Notes under the pieces: generated by a model
What the model was told of the DNA's origin: nothing
Seen by the model: the letters and a program-made list of their open reading frames with translations, nothing else
Databases searched by the model: none
Translations under genes and position numbers: made by a program
Assembly (NCBI GenBank): GCA_964479045.1
Contig: CAYZJI010000005.1
Span: forward strand, 98,550 to 162,549
Source of the DNA: 2-02-FULL-47-50 sp964479045
Lineage (GTDB): Bacteria > Pseudomonadota > Gammaproteobacteria > Eutrophobiales > Eutrophobiaceae
Length of the DNA stretch: 64,000 nt
Reading direction: 5' to 3'
Part shown: in pieces, positions 46,139 through 55,270 of the stretch
How positions within the stretch are numbered: the stretch's first letter is position 1
How the letters are laid out: each line of letters opens with the position of its first letter

Positions 46139-46861
46139 TTACAAAACATCACTTTGTGCAACACCGGCCGTAATCATGAGCTTCGCCATGGTGAGATCGG
46201 TCATGTCATCGATATCCGCTGAACTCAACCTCGACATGATCAGTCCTTTCACCCTGCCCTTGAAAAAACTCCGGTTTATTAACAACCGTTCAATCCAGCT
46301 CATATAAAAGGAGCCATTCGGACGGTACGCAGGCACCTGATCCTGGGAGCGTGTATTGCCTGTTATCAGGGGGGAGTCCGGAAAAATCGGTGATATGAAA
46401 CCGTTTTCCGGCAAGGCCACGGCCATTTGTGGAGGAAATTCATATTCACAAACGCTGATGACTGTATCCACATCCCGGTCAAGCAAATTGTAACCCGCCT
46501 GTATATCACTGATCTTCCGGAATGGTGCAGTTGGCAGAAACATGGCTATCTTCTGGTACTGATCGTGCACATCATGCCGGTTACAGAGTTCCAGTATCAC
46601 ATCAATAACCCGGGTGGTATCAGTAGCAAGTTCCGGGTCACGTTGATCAACCTCCACTTCCGGATAGCGGCGTGCAACCTCTGCAACATTTTCATAATCC
46701 GTAGACACGATGATGCCGGAAAAACAGTTGCTCCTGATCACGGCCTCGATGGTATGGGCGATGAGCGGCTTGCCGTTCAAATCAATGATGTTTTTTCCGG
46801 GCAGACGTTTGGAACCACCGCGCGCCGGGATGACTGCAAGTATTTTTTCCTGATCAGACAT
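46139..46861 (-). CDS. Acylneuraminate (nonulosonate) cytidylyltransferase
   Basis: A 240-residue NeuA/PseF/LegF-type enzyme: AVIPARGGSKRLPGKNI is the CTP-binding P-loop-like motif, followed by IIVSTDYENVAEVA and EFPPQMAVAL. It couples CMP to a nonulosonic acid made by one or both NeuB enzymes. The specific sugar (neuraminate, legionaminate, pseudaminate or other) cannot be read from sequence. It lies 3 bp from neuB (45083) and 5 bp from the DapA-like gene. Confidence 0.9.
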   Translation of the reverse strand: MSDQEKILAVIPARGGSKRLPGKNIIDLNGKPLIAHTIEAVIRSNCFSGIIVSTDYENVAEVARRYPEVEVDQRDPELATDTTRVIDVILELCNRHDVHDQYQKIAMFLPTAPFRKISDIQAGYNLLDRDVDTVISVCEYEFPPQMAVALPENGFISPIFPDSPLITGNTRSQDQVPAYRPNGSFYMSWIERLLINRSFFKGRVKGLIMSRLSSADIDDMTDLTMAKLMITAGVAQSDVL

Positions 46862-46866
46862 GGAGG

Positions 46867-47829
46867 TTATCCCAATGCAGGTATGTGGGCAGGTGCCAGC
46901 GAGAGAAACTGCAGTTGCTCCAGCAGTTCACGCAGTCTGGCCCGGCCCTTGCTGTCAAGTCTTGGTAACGGCGCCCGCTCATACGGCGGCATCAGGTCCA
47001 GCATATGCAGTGTTTCTTTCAGGGCAATGTGCCAGCCAAGCTCGACGGCACGATCAAAATACAAATCCTCGTAACGGCGTACTATTTTGTGCGCAAGTGT
47101 AGTGTTCCCGCCCATCAATGCGGAATAAAAGGCTTTTTCAACATTCGGGAAAAAACTTCCAATCCCGACCAGATAGGACATGGCGCCGGCATGATGGTCG
47201 CGTAAATAATTACGCATGCTGCCCGCACCGATGATGGCGGTCTTGTCTGCCAGCCTGCGCAGCAGTTTGTAGGTGTATCCTGGATCCATGCACTCCTCTT
47301 TCATGCCGACCACACCGGGCAATGCAACCAGGTCCGACAGCAGATCGAGTGAATACTGTGCCACGCCGCCATAACCACTCCTGAACGGCATCTCGTGAAT
47401 CATGACACCTATGCCGACCGATTCCGAAAGTTTTTTGAAAAAATCATAAACGGCCTCATTGCCGTAAAACCGTTCCGGGAAATACGCGATGAAGGCATCT
47501 GCGCCCGAACGTTCAGCGTGTTGTGCGAATTCAATATTGACCGCGAGATCTCCGGTGACCGGGCCGGCAACAATGGTCAGGGTTTCTGCATTGGATGCCC
47601 TGATTACAGCTTCATTAACAGTCCTGATCTCGTCATTGGTAAGCAGATTGAAACGGCTGGTGCCGATGGTGGTGAGTATTGCGCAGACCTTGTTACTGAC
47701 CAGAAAATTCACATATCTTTCCAATGCATCCACATCCACCCTGCTTCCGTCTTCACTGAAAGGCACCAGTACCGGATAGACCGGCCCGGCAAGCTGGTTG
47801 CGGATTGTTTCAATACTGAAATTTGCCAT
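46867..47829 (-). CDS. DapA/N-acetylneuraminate lyase superfamily aldolase
   Basis: A 320-residue TIM-barrel aldolase. The Schiff-base lysine is K177 in GVVGMKEEC, HEMPFRSG matches the substrate-carboxylate arginine loop, and YFPERFY stands where the catalytic tyrosine region lies. The GTTGE-like loop reads GTSRF, lacking the usual Glu. Family members make or break C-C bonds with pyruvate (DHDPS, NanA, KDG aldolases). In a nonulosonate cluster it might build, cleave or recycle the sugar acid. Not housekeeping DapA: the sequence is too divergent and the context is glycan. Confidence 0.82.
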   Translation of the reverse strand: MANFSIETIRNQLAGPVYPVLVPFSEDGSRVDVDALERYVNFLVSNKVCAILTTIGTSRFNLLTNDEIRTVNEAVIRASNAETLTIVAGPVTGDLAVNIEFAQHAERSGADAFIAYFPERFYGNEAVYDFFKKLSESVGIGVMIHEMPFRSGYGGVAQYSLDLLSDLVALPGVVGMKEECMDPGYTYKLLRRLADKTAIIGAGSMRNYLRDHHAGAMSYLVGIGSFFPNVEKAFYSALMGGNTTLAHKIVRRYEDLYFDRAVELGWHIALKETLHMLDLMPPYERAPLPRLDSKGRARLRELLEQLQFLSLAPAHIPALG

Positions 47830-47838
47830 GTGTTTTAC

Positions 47839-49311
47839 CTAAGCGAATTGTTGTTTGTCTGCTGCCAGGCGTTTTGCTTTTTCAGTAATATCGCTGATGG
47901 CTGCACAGATTTTATTGACATTGGATATATCCATGCCGTTGTAGGTCGGGAGGCTGAGGCCGGTGGCTGCAAATTTTTCTGAAACCGGATACGTTCCCGG
48001 CCGTCCGTTTCCGAAAGCAGGTTGTATATTCAATGGCGGGAATACCGGGCGTGTTTCAATGCCGTATTCATGCATTTTTCTGGCAAGCGCATCACGATCA
48101 ATCCCGGTCACAGCACTGTCGACCTCGATCGAATAGAGCCAGTATATATTTTTGGCCCATGCTGCTTCATAGGGCAGCGTGATACCGTCAATTGATTTCA
48201 GGAGGCTGTTGTATTTTTCAACAATCTCGCGTCTGGCTTCCAGAAAATGATTGATGCGTTCCATCTGCGCCAGACCCACAGCCGCCTGCAGATTGGTCAT
48301 GCGATAGTTAAATCCCGGTTCGAGATGCCAGTAACGTCGCTCCTTCGACATACCATGATCACGCAATATCCCCATACGCTCGTGTACCGACTGATTGCGG
48401 GTCAGGGTCATACCACCCTCACCCGTGGTAATGACCTTGTTGGCAAAAAAACTGAAGCAACCGATGTCCCCTATCAATCCGGCCTTTCTGCCCTTGTATT
48501 CGGCACCCAGCGACTCGGCACAATCTTCAATCACATAGATATTATGCTTTCTGGAAATCTCCATGATCGGATCCATATCACAGGGATGTCCGTATAGATG
48601 CACAGGGATCACCGCGCGGGTCCTGCCGGTGATGGCGGCACGGAAGCCTTCCACAGAAAGTGTTTTGGTGTCCGGTTCGATATCAACGAACACCGGTTTG
48701 GCGCCCACATGAATGACCACATTTGCAGTGGCGCCGAAAGTGGTGTTGGGCACAATCACCTCATGTCCTGGCCCGACATCCAGCGCCCTTAATGCCAGTT
48801 CCAGTGCGGCTGTTCCTGATGATGTGCAGTGGGCATACCCTCCGCCGATATAGCCGGAGAAAATGTCCTGGAACCTGGTGATATACCCGCCCTGTGACGA
48901 TATCCACAATGTGGAAATGCAGTCACTGATGTATTTCATTTCATTGCCGCCCAGTGAAGGTTCCGCCAGCGGCATTTTCCAGATATCCAGCCAGGACAGG
49001 ATACTGACCGGCCGGCCCTCATCATCCAGCACCGGCAGGTGGCGCACGTTATTGGTCAGTTTTTTGAGATTGTTTTCGCGGGAATCATGGGTTGAACCTG
49101 ACTGAAAATTCACATTCATGACGTGCTCAACCTGATCATGCATCTGGTGTCCCCGCAGCAGGGCACGCCGGATGTCACCATCGGTCAGCACGCCCCGGAG
49201 CCGTGTCTGCTGATCCACAACGAGTACTATTCCACCGATGCCGCGATCGAGCAGTTGCATCGCCTCCTTGAGTGTGGCGTGCAGTGAAAGAAGATTACGC
49301 TCGATGTCCAA
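47839..49311 (-). CDS. CBS-domain/DegT-family sugar aminotransferase fusion
   Basis: A 490-residue fusion. Residues ~10-125 form a CBS pair (TLKEAMQLLDRGIGGIVLVV, GVLTDGDIRRALL, LPVLDDEGRPVSIL). Residues ~130-485 are a DegT/DnrJ/EryC1 PLP aminotransferase with GGYAHCTSSGTAALELAL, VIPVHLYGHPCDM, the lysine K292 in SFFANKVITTGEGG and YRMTNLQAAVG. Sugar 4-aminotransferases of this family (LegC, PseC) act on keto sugars. In legionaminate loci a CBS pair is often found fused to a nucleotidyltransferase (PtmE), so fusion to the aminotransferase is unusual. The start is TTG at 49311 with GGAAG 5 bases before. Confidence 0.85.
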   Translation of the reverse strand: MDIERNLLSLHATLKEAMQLLDRGIGGIVLVVDQQTRLRGVLTDGDIRRALLRGHQMHDQVEHVMNVNFQSGSTHDSRENNLKKLTNNVRHLPVLDDEGRPVSILSWLDIWKMPLAEPSLGGNEMKYISDCISTLWISSQGGYITRFQDIFSGYIGGGYAHCTSSGTAALELALRALDVGPGHEVIVPNTTFGATANVVIHVGAKPVFVDIEPDTKTLSVEGFRAAITGRTRAVIPVHLYGHPCDMDPIMEISRKHNIYVIEDCAESLGAEYKGRKAGLIGDIGCFSFFANKVITTGEGGMTLTRNQSVHERMGILRDHGMSKERRYWHLEPGFNYRMTNLQAAVGLAQMERINHFLEARREIVEKYNSLLKSIDGITLPYEAAWAKNIYWLYSIEVDSAVTGIDRDALARKMHEYGIETRPVFPPLNIQPAFGNGRPGTYPVSEKFAATGLSLPTYNGMDISNVNKICAAISDITEKAKRLAADKQQFA

Positions 49312-49325
49312 TTATGCTTCCGTTT

Positions 49326-50201
49326 TCACGACAGGCATTGTTTCACAACTTCGATCTGCTGCAGGATTTCCTGATCAGACAGCCGGTAACATTCAATAAC
49401 GAGTTCCATGTCCGTGATGTCGCGCAGATAGGGAGCAAACCACGCGTCAGCGGTAAAGGTCAGGTTCTGATCAAGCCGTCCATCATTATCGCTCAGGTGC
49501 ATGGCCCGTGTATGAGGCAACACTTCCTGCATGAATTCATGCAGATCAAATTTTTCCGCCGTTGCCGACACACGCGCATGACCGGTATCCAGCAGCATGC
49601 CAACGTTATCGCGATCAATTTCATTCATGAAACGTGTTATCTCGCCGGCCGATGTCAGCAACAAAGGATTGACGGGTAATTTCTCAAGGAAGACTGGTGA
49701 AATGACGTTGTTCTCAATCAACAGCCCAATGCCATGCCCGGCGGCATAATCCGCCAGCGTACGGACAGTATCCAGCATGATCTGGTAGGAACGATCGCGG
49801 TTGACGGCACTGTTTTTCAGTGCCTCTGCCTGCATGTCAGGGTTTCCCAGCATGCGTGGCGTCAGGTCGGCGGCAAACCCGGCGTGTACACTGTAGAACG
49901 GCGCACCCAATCCGGCTGCCAGTTCAATGGCTGATCGACACAGGTTCATGGTTTGCTCTTGCTGTTCCGGATCATGGGCAGCAATGTTGAGTACAAACGG
50001 CTGTTCCGGTGGCGGGAAATAATTATGTACCAGAAACCTGGTTCCCTGCTCGCGGGCCGGATAAATCTTGCTGATCATGTCCCGGCTGTAAGACATGCCG
50101 GAACTCAGTTCAATGGTATCCAGTTCAAGGTTAACAGCCTGTTGTAACAGGTCGCTGATCTCTTTGGTGCGAAATGCGCCGGTGGAAATCCAGATATTCA
50201 T
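49326..50201 (-). CDS. Sugar phosphate isomerase/epimerase-like TIM barrel
   Basis: A 291-residue AP-endonuclease-2-like TIM barrel: IWISTGAFRTKEIS, LDTIELSSGMSY, FYSVHAGFAADLTP, IGLLIENNV, GMLLDTGHARVSA and AMHLSDNDGRLDQNL, with metal-binding His, Glu, Asp and His residues at the ends of strands. Such proteins isomerise or epimerise sugars; a relative of this type occurs in some legionaminate loci. Substrate not known. The ATG at 50201 overlaps the acetyltransferase stop as ATGA; the longer frame to 50246 is unlikely. Confidence 0.8.
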   Translation of the reverse strand: MNIWISTGAFRTKEISDLLQQAVNLELDTIELSSGMSYSRDMISKIYPAREQGTRFLVHNYFPPPEQPFVLNIAAHDPEQQEQTMNLCRSAIELAAGLGAPFYSVHAGFAADLTPRMLGNPDMQAEALKNSAVNRDRSYQIMLDTVRTLADYAAGHGIGLLIENNVISPVFLEKLPVNPLLLTSAGEITRFMNEIDRDNVGMLLDTGHARVSATAEKFDLHEFMQEVLPHTRAMHLSDNDGRLDQNLTFTADAWFAPYLRDITDMELVIECYRLSDQEILQQIEVVKQCLS

Positions 50202-50674
50202 TTTGTAACCTCCAGTTCCATGATGACGTGACCGGTATTCATGCATCTGTCCCTGCTTTTGAATCCCGCACCCTCATAAATTGACATCGCCCTGTGGTTC
50301 AGAGGATCGACCTTGAGCATCAGCGTCTGATAACCGGCATCTCTCGACCAGCGGATCGCATGATCCAGCGCTTTCCGTGCAAGCCCGCGGCTGTTCAGGC
50401 GGCTGCAGATATACACACCAAATGCCGGACGTGCATAACCGGCGTCCATGCCGCGCAAGCAATAAAATCCTGCCATGTCCTGGTTAATGCGGATGGAGAT
50501 AAACCGGTCCTTCACCGCTGCTTTTGACTGCCTGATCAGTTCTCCGCTCTCACGGAATGCCAGAAAACCGGCCATGTATTCCGGACTTTCTGCAGCCATC
50601 ATGGTTTCCAGCAATACCGCGTGCTGCTCACTCATGAGAACGTATTCAGTCCGATCTTCAATCAGTGAGGTCAT
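50198..50674 (-). CDS. GNAT N-acetyltransferase, nonulosonate module
   Basis: About 158 residues. The acetyl-CoA pyrophosphate-binding motif A appears as CSRLNSRGLARKALDHAI, followed by QTLMLKVDPLNHRAMSIYEGAGF, the usual beta4-alpha5 end. It probably acetylates the amino group set by the aminotransferase (compare PseH and LegH). The start is unsure: ATG 50674 overlaps neuB (50658) by 17 bp; ATG 50635 lies after that stop but removes a strand. Confidence 0.8.
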   Translation of the reverse strand: MTSLIEDRTEYVLMSEQHAVLLETMMAAESPEYMAGFLAFRESGELIRQSKAAVKDRFISIRINQDMAGFYCLRGMDAGYARPAFGVYICSRLNSRGLARKALDHAIRWSRDAGYQTLMLKVDPLNHRAMSIYEGAGFKSRDRCMNTGHVIMELEVTK

Positions 50675-51773
50675 CCTGCGTAATCTGCGTATCCTGTGCG
50701 ATGTCACGGCGGGCGGTCCTGCCCACCACACTGGTCCATCGATCAGGGCGGATGCCGTCTGCCGGACGTCGGCAGGTCAAATCAGAGGCTTCAATCCGCT
50801 GACCACCCCTGATCGATCTGCGTGCAGTGATGCTTCTACGCATGGCATGCATATTCAGCATTTCCGAAGCTGCCGGTGTTTTGTCGGCACTGCCCAGCGC
50901 TTTTTCGGTTGCACGTATGTCTTCCACAAGCTTGCGAAAACTGCCCGGCGTTTCCGAGTTCAGTTGATCCGGCCCCGGCAGGGTATTGTCGAGAGTAAAA
51001 TGTTTTTCGATCACACATGCGCCCAATGCTATCGACGCAATACACGCGATATTGGATTGCGTGTGATCTGAATAGCCGATCAGGCAATCGAACTGCGAGT
51101 GCATGGTATGCATGGCATTCAGATTGGATTCTTCAATCCGTGACGGATAATTCGTTGTACATTGCAAGAGTACGAAATTCTCATTTCCGGTTTGCCGGAT
51201 GGCATCGACCGCTGTGGCCACTTCATCCAGCGTGGCCATGCCGGTCGAGACAATCAGCGGTTTGCCCGTACGGGCAAGTAACTTCAGAAATTCAGGTTCA
51301 ACCAGATGGATGGAGGCCGCCTTGAATGCAGGCACCTCCATGGCCACAAGAAAATCCACATCTTCCTCGTTATACGGCGTTGACATGAAAATAATTTTTT
51401 CCTGCCGGCACACTGCCATGAGTCTTTTATAGTCGGACTCCTTCAGTTCCAGCTTGCGCAACATTTCAATCTGCGATTCCTGCGGATCGGTGGTCAGTGT
51501 CTGATACATGGCCTTGGGTGCAGATGCCGTGGCCACACGTTCCGCCTTGAAGGTCTGGAACTTGACACAATCTGCACCCGCCTGACGGGCCGCCCTGATC
51601 AGCTCACAGGCCATGTCTGTTGACCCCATGTGGTTCACACCGGCTTCAGCAATAATGAAGGCCGGCCGCCCCTGCCCGACAATAACATCAGCAATGTGAA
51701 AATTCCGGTTCAAATGATCAGATGACAATAGCCGCTTCAGGCACGCAGCCGGGCTGAATTCTGCAGAAACCAT
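50658..51773 (-). CDS. neuB: N-acetylneuraminate/nonulosonate synthase
   Basis: A 371-residue NeuB with all usual motifs: FIIAEAGVNHMGSTDMA, VKFQTF, FMSTPYNEEDVDFL, LIVSTGMATLDEV, LLQCTTNYPS, GYSDHT and IEKHFTLDN. A C-terminal SAF/antifreeze-like domain (SIRGGQRIEASDLTCRRP) follows. It condenses PEP with a hexosamine-type sugar. Closer to classical NeuB/LegI than the paralogue at 45083. The first ATG (51773) overlaps fcl by 37 bp; a TTG nearer the fcl stop is possible, so the first ~16 residues are uncertain. Confidence 0.92.
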   Translation of the reverse strand: MVSAEFSPAACLKRLLSSDHLNRNFHIADVIVGQGRPAFIIAEAGVNHMGSTDMACELIRAARQAGADCVKFQTFKAERVATASAPKAMYQTLTTDPQESQIEMLRKLELKESDYKRLMAVCRQEKIIFMSTPYNEEDVDFLVAMEVPAFKAASIHLVEPEFLKLLARTGKPLIVSTGMATLDEVATAVDAIRQTGNENFVLLQCTTNYPSRIEESNLNAMHTMHSQFDCLIGYSDHTQSNIACIASIALGACVIEKHFTLDNTLPGPDQLNSETPGSFRKLVEDIRATEKALGSADKTPAASEMLNMHAMRRSITARRSIRGGQRIEASDLTCRRPADGIRPDRWTSVVGRTARRDIAQDTQITQDDLTD

Positions 51774-52678
51774 TCATAATAATCACGCAGCCCTTCCTGG
51801 AGTGAGATACCGGATGTCCAGCCCAATGCCTGTAACCTGGAAATATCCAGGACCTTGCGCGGCGTACCATCCGGCCGTGAAGTATCAAACACGAGCCGGC
51901 CCCGGTATCCCACAACATCCGCTACCAGCGCAGCAAACTCTGCGATGGTGATGTCTTTTCCTGTACCGACATTGATATGGGCATCACCCCGGTAAGTGTT
52001 GATGAGATAGAGGCAGGCATCGGCAAAATCATCCACATGCAAAAATTCCCGCTTGACCCTGCCGGAACCCCAGACCACGGTTTCCGGTAAATGATTCACC
52101 TTTGCATGATGGAAACGTGACAACAACGCTGCCGGCACATGACTGTTCTCCGGATGAAAATTGTCATGCGGCCCGTAAAGATTGGTCGGCATGACGGAAA
52201 TGAAATCACACCCGTACTGCTTATTGTAGGCTTCACACAATCTGATCCCGGCAATTTTTGCGATGGCATAGGGTTCGTTGGTTTTTTCCAGCGGCCCGGT
52301 CAACAGATACTCTTCCCTGATCGGTTGCGGACACTCGCGCGGATAAATACAGGAAGAGCCGAGAAACAGCAGGCGCTTGACCTTGTGCCGCCATGATTCA
52401 TGAATCACATTGTTCTGTATCTGCAGATTCTGATAAATGAAATCAGCCGGATAGGTACTGTTGGCATGAATGCCGCCCACCCGGGCTGCAGCGAGAATGA
52501 CATAGTCCGGTTTTTCATGTGCAAAAAAATCATGCACGGCAGGTTGCGCAGTCAAATCCAGTTGTTCGTGCGTACGCAGTACAAGATTCGTGTAACCCTT
52601 GCGGGTAAGACATCTGACAATCGCAGATCCGACCATCCCGCGATGTCCGGCAACAAAAATTTTTGCGTCAGTCTGCAT
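51737..52678 (-). CDS. fcl: GDP-L-fucose synthase
   Basis: A 313-residue bifunctional 3,5-epimerase/4-reductase turning GDP-4-keto-6-deoxy-mannose into GDP-L-fucose. Signature strings: KIFVAGHRGMVGSAIVR, LAAARVGGIHAN, LFLGSSCIYP and the catalytic EPYAIAKIAG, plus NLYGPHDNF. Three bases separate it from gmd. Fucose would be a residue of the surface glycan. Confidence 0.95.
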   Translation of the reverse strand: MQTDAKIFVAGHRGMVGSAIVRCLTRKGYTNLVLRTHEQLDLTAQPAVHDFFAHEKPDYVILAAARVGGIHANSTYPADFIYQNLQIQNNVIHESWRHKVKRLLFLGSSCIYPRECPQPIREEYLLTGPLEKTNEPYAIAKIAGIRLCEAYNKQYGCDFISVMPTNLYGPHDNFHPENSHVPAALLSRFHHAKVNHLPETVVWGSGRVKREFLHVDDFADACLYLINTYRGDAHINVGTGKDITIAEFAALVADVVGYRGRLVFDTSRPDGTPRKVLDISRLQALGWTSGISLQEGLRDYYEWFLQNSARLRA

Positions 52679-52681
52679 CAG

Positions 52682-53764
52682 TTATTCGTGATAATTGTAG
52701 GCGGTGTAACCGTGTTTTTTCACGAGTTCGTCACGTTCCGCCTGCTTCAGATCTTCTGTCACCATTTCCCTGACCAGCGCGGCAAAATCAACTTTGGGCA
52801 CCCAGCCCAGTTTCTCACGCGCCTTGGTGGCATCGCCCAGCAGGGTCTCTACTTCTGCAGGACGGAAATACCGACTGTCAACACTGACAATGCATTTGCC
52901 GTCGCGATCATATCCCTTTTCATCCACGCCCTTGCCCTTCCAGTGGATCTCCATGCCGAGTTCACGCCCGACCGCTTCGACAAACTGCCGCACGGAATAT
53001 TGCTTGCCGGTGGCAATGACAAAATCCTCGGGCTGATCCTGCTGCAATATCAGCCATTGCGCTTCAACAAAATCACGCGCGTGTCCCCAGTCACGTTTTG
53101 CTTCGAGATTTCCAAGATATAAACAATCCTGCAGGCCGAGTTTGATCCGGGTCATGGCCCGCGTGATCTTACGCGTCACGAAAGTCTCGCCCCGGACCGG
53201 AGATTCATGATTGAAGAGTATGCCGTTGCAGGCATACATGCCGTAGGCCTCACGGTAATTGACCGTGATCCAGTAGGCGTAGAGTTTTGCCGTGGCGTAT
53301 GGCGAGCGTGGATAGAACGGTGTGGTTTCCTTTTGTGGAATTTCCTGCACCAGCCCGTAAAGTTCAGACGTGGAAGCCTGATAGAAGCGTGTGGTTTTAT
53401 CCATCCCGAGTATTCGCATGGCTTCCAGCACCCGCAATGTTCCAAGTGCATCAGAATTGGCGGTGTATTCGGGTTCTTCGAATGAAACTGCGACATGGCT
53501 TTGCGCCGCAAGGTTGTAAATTTCGAGCGGCTGCACCTGCTGGATGATCCGTACCAGACTGCTGGAGTCCGTCATGTCACCATAATGCAGTACGAACCTG
53601 ACGTTCTTTTCATGCGGATCCTGATAAAGATGATCAATACGGTCTGTATTGAACAGTGAGGTACGCCGTTTTATGCCATGAACTTCGTAGCCCTTCTTTA
53701 ACAGGAACTCTGCGAGGTATGCGCCATCCTGTCCGGTGATGCCTGTGATGAGTGCTTTTTTCAT
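52682..53764 (-). CDS. gmd: GDP-mannose 4,6-dehydratase
   Basis: A 360-residue dehydratase converting GDP-mannose to GDP-4-keto-6-deoxy-mannose. ALITGITGQDGAYLAEFLL at the start, NLAAQSHVAVSFEEP, TSELYGLVQEIPQKE and the catalytic YAVSK-equivalent SPYATAKLYAYWI are all present, with NHESPVRGETFVTRKI. Length and motifs leave no doubt. It overlaps manC by 4 bp, so manC-gmd-fcl form a coupled GDP-fucose set. Confidence 0.97.
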   Translation of the reverse strand: MKKALITGITGQDGAYLAEFLLKKGYEVHGIKRRTSLFNTDRIDHLYQDPHEKNVRFVLHYGDMTDSSSLVRIIQQVQPLEIYNLAAQSHVAVSFEEPEYTANSDALGTLRVLEAMRILGMDKTTRFYQASTSELYGLVQEIPQKETTPFYPRSPYATAKLYAYWITVNYREAYGMYACNGILFNHESPVRGETFVTRKITRAMTRIKLGLQDCLYLGNLEAKRDWGHARDFVEAQWLILQQDQPEDFVIATGKQYSVRQFVEAVGRELGMEIHWKGKGVDEKGYDRDGKCIVSVDSRYFRPAEVETLLGDATKAREKLGWVPKVDFAALVREMVTEDLKQAERDELVKKHGYTAYNYHE

Positions 53765-55173
53765 GTGCTTGCCCTTCCGTAATTGTCTTCCAGCCTTACG
53801 ATGTCATCTTCGCCCAGATACTGGCCGGTCTGGACCTCGATAATTTCCAGCGGGCTGTCGCCGGGATTTTCCAGCCGGTGCCGGGCGCCGATGGGAATGT
53901 AGGTGGATTCGTTTTCATGCAGTGTAAATACCTGATCGCCGTTGGTGACTTTTGCCACGCCCTTGACCACCACCCAGTGTTCAGCCCGGTGATTGTGCAA
54001 TTGCAGACTGAGTTTTGCTCCGGGTTTCACAACAATACGTTTCACCTGGAAATTCGGCCCCTTGTCGATGCTGTCATAGGAACCCCATGGCCGTGCCACG
54101 CGACGGTGACTGACGGCTTCGGGTGCATTCTGACCATTCAGCATCGCCACCACTTCCTTGACCTGTTCGACATATTTTGCATCCGCGACAAGCAATGCAT
54201 CGGGAGTATCAATAATGTGCAGATTCTGCGTACCTAGCGCCACGACCGGATGACAAGGTGCATTGATATACGTATTGGCCGCACGCACTACACTGCCATG
54301 GCCGGAAATCCGGTTGCCCTGCCCGTCGGCCGGAATCAGATCCGCCACGGCACTCCAGCTGCCGACATCACTCCATTTCCCCGGAAACGGGACTACGGCG
54401 ACCCGGTTGTGATGTTCAAGCACGGCGTAATCAATACTTTCACTGCGGCATTTCAGAAATGTTTCCTGATCAAGGCGGGTAAAGTTGCCGTCCAGTGTCT
54501 GTTTCGCCACAGCGGCCTTGCAGGCGGCAAAAATGTCCGGTGCATGCAGCTCAACAGCGGACAGCAGCACGTCTGATTTGATCAGAAATATTCCTGCATT
54601 CCACAGGTGGCCTCCGGTCGCCAGTAATTGCTCAGCCTGTTTCTGCCCCGGTTTTTCAACAAAACGGGCAACCGTGCAGGCCGGTGCAGCATCCGCCAGC
54701 GGCTGGCCTGTCTGGATATAACCATAGGCCGTGCTGGGATAAAACGGCTGGACACCAAACGTGACGAGATACCCGGCGCCGGCGGCTGCCAGACCCTGTT
54801 TCACCGTCTCAACAAACCTGTCCGTTTCTGGAATATAGTGGTCCGCCGGCAAAAACAGTAGATAATCTTCCGGCTTTGAATTCAGTGCTGCACACGTCAT
54901 TGCTGCAGCGGTGTTACGGCCTTCCGGTTCAAGCAACTGCCCGCCTGATACTCCGGCCTGTTCCATGGCTTCCTGGACCAGAAAACGATATTCATTATTC
55001 GCAATGCAGGTCACTTTGGGGGAAAGCGGCCTGACCCTCTCCAGGGTCAACTGCAGCAGGTTCTTGTCCTCGATCAACGGCACAAACTGTTTTGGAAACG
55101 ACTGGCGGCTGAGCGGCCACAGGCGTGTGCCTGAGCCCCCACATAAAACAACCGGACAGATTAAGGATGACAT
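53761..55173 (-). CDS. manC: Mannose-1-phosphate guanylyltransferase/mannose-6-phosphate isomerase
   Basis: A 470-residue two-domain ManC: N-terminal nucleotidyltransferase with CGGSGTRLWPLSRQSFPKQF and FLPADHY, and a C-terminal cupin isomerase domain with PWGSYDSIDKG, VKPGAKLSLQLHNHRAEHW and YIPIGARHRLENPG. It supplies GDP-mannose to gmd; phosphomannomutase is not in this window. It is the first gene of the 51-gene run. The ATG lacks a good Shine-Dalgarno sequence (ACTGAGAC precedes it), and an ops element lies 97 bases upstream. Confidence 0.97.
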   Translation of the reverse strand: MSSLICPVVLCGGSGTRLWPLSRQSFPKQFVPLIEDKNLLQLTLERVRPLSPKVTCIANNEYRFLVQEAMEQAGVSGGQLLEPEGRNTAAAMTCAALNSKPEDYLLFLPADHYIPETDRFVETVKQGLAAAGAGYLVTFGVQPFYPSTAYGYIQTGQPLADAAPACTVARFVEKPGQKQAEQLLATGGHLWNAGIFLIKSDVLLSAVELHAPDIFAACKAAVAKQTLDGNFTRLDQETFLKCRSESIDYAVLEHHNRVAVVPFPGKWSDVGSWSAVADLIPADGQGNRISGHGSVVRAANTYINAPCHPVVALGTQNLHIIDTPDALLVADAKYVEQVKEVVAMLNGQNAPEAVSHRRVARPWGSYDSIDKGPNFQVKRIVVKPGAKLSLQLHNHRAEHWVVVKGVAKVTNGDQVFTLHENESTYIPIGARHRLENPGDSPLEIIEVQTGQYLGEDDIVRLEDNYGRAST

Positions 55174-55270
55174 GTCTCAGTCTTTACCTGATGAGTATAG
55201 ATATTTAAATGGTAACTGGATGCGCTATTGTTATCGCCGGAAAGGGTGCTGGATTCAAGTTGAATTCAGG

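Noticed and set aside
46427..47074. 215-codon plus-strand frame spanning neuA and the DapA-like gene
   Set aside because: Antisense to two well-supported genes and matches no family.
55253..55265. ATTCAAGTTGAAT palindrome in the manC leader as a third operator
   Set aside because: Half-sites and spacing differ from GTTCA-N5-TGAAC, so it was not counted as the same site.
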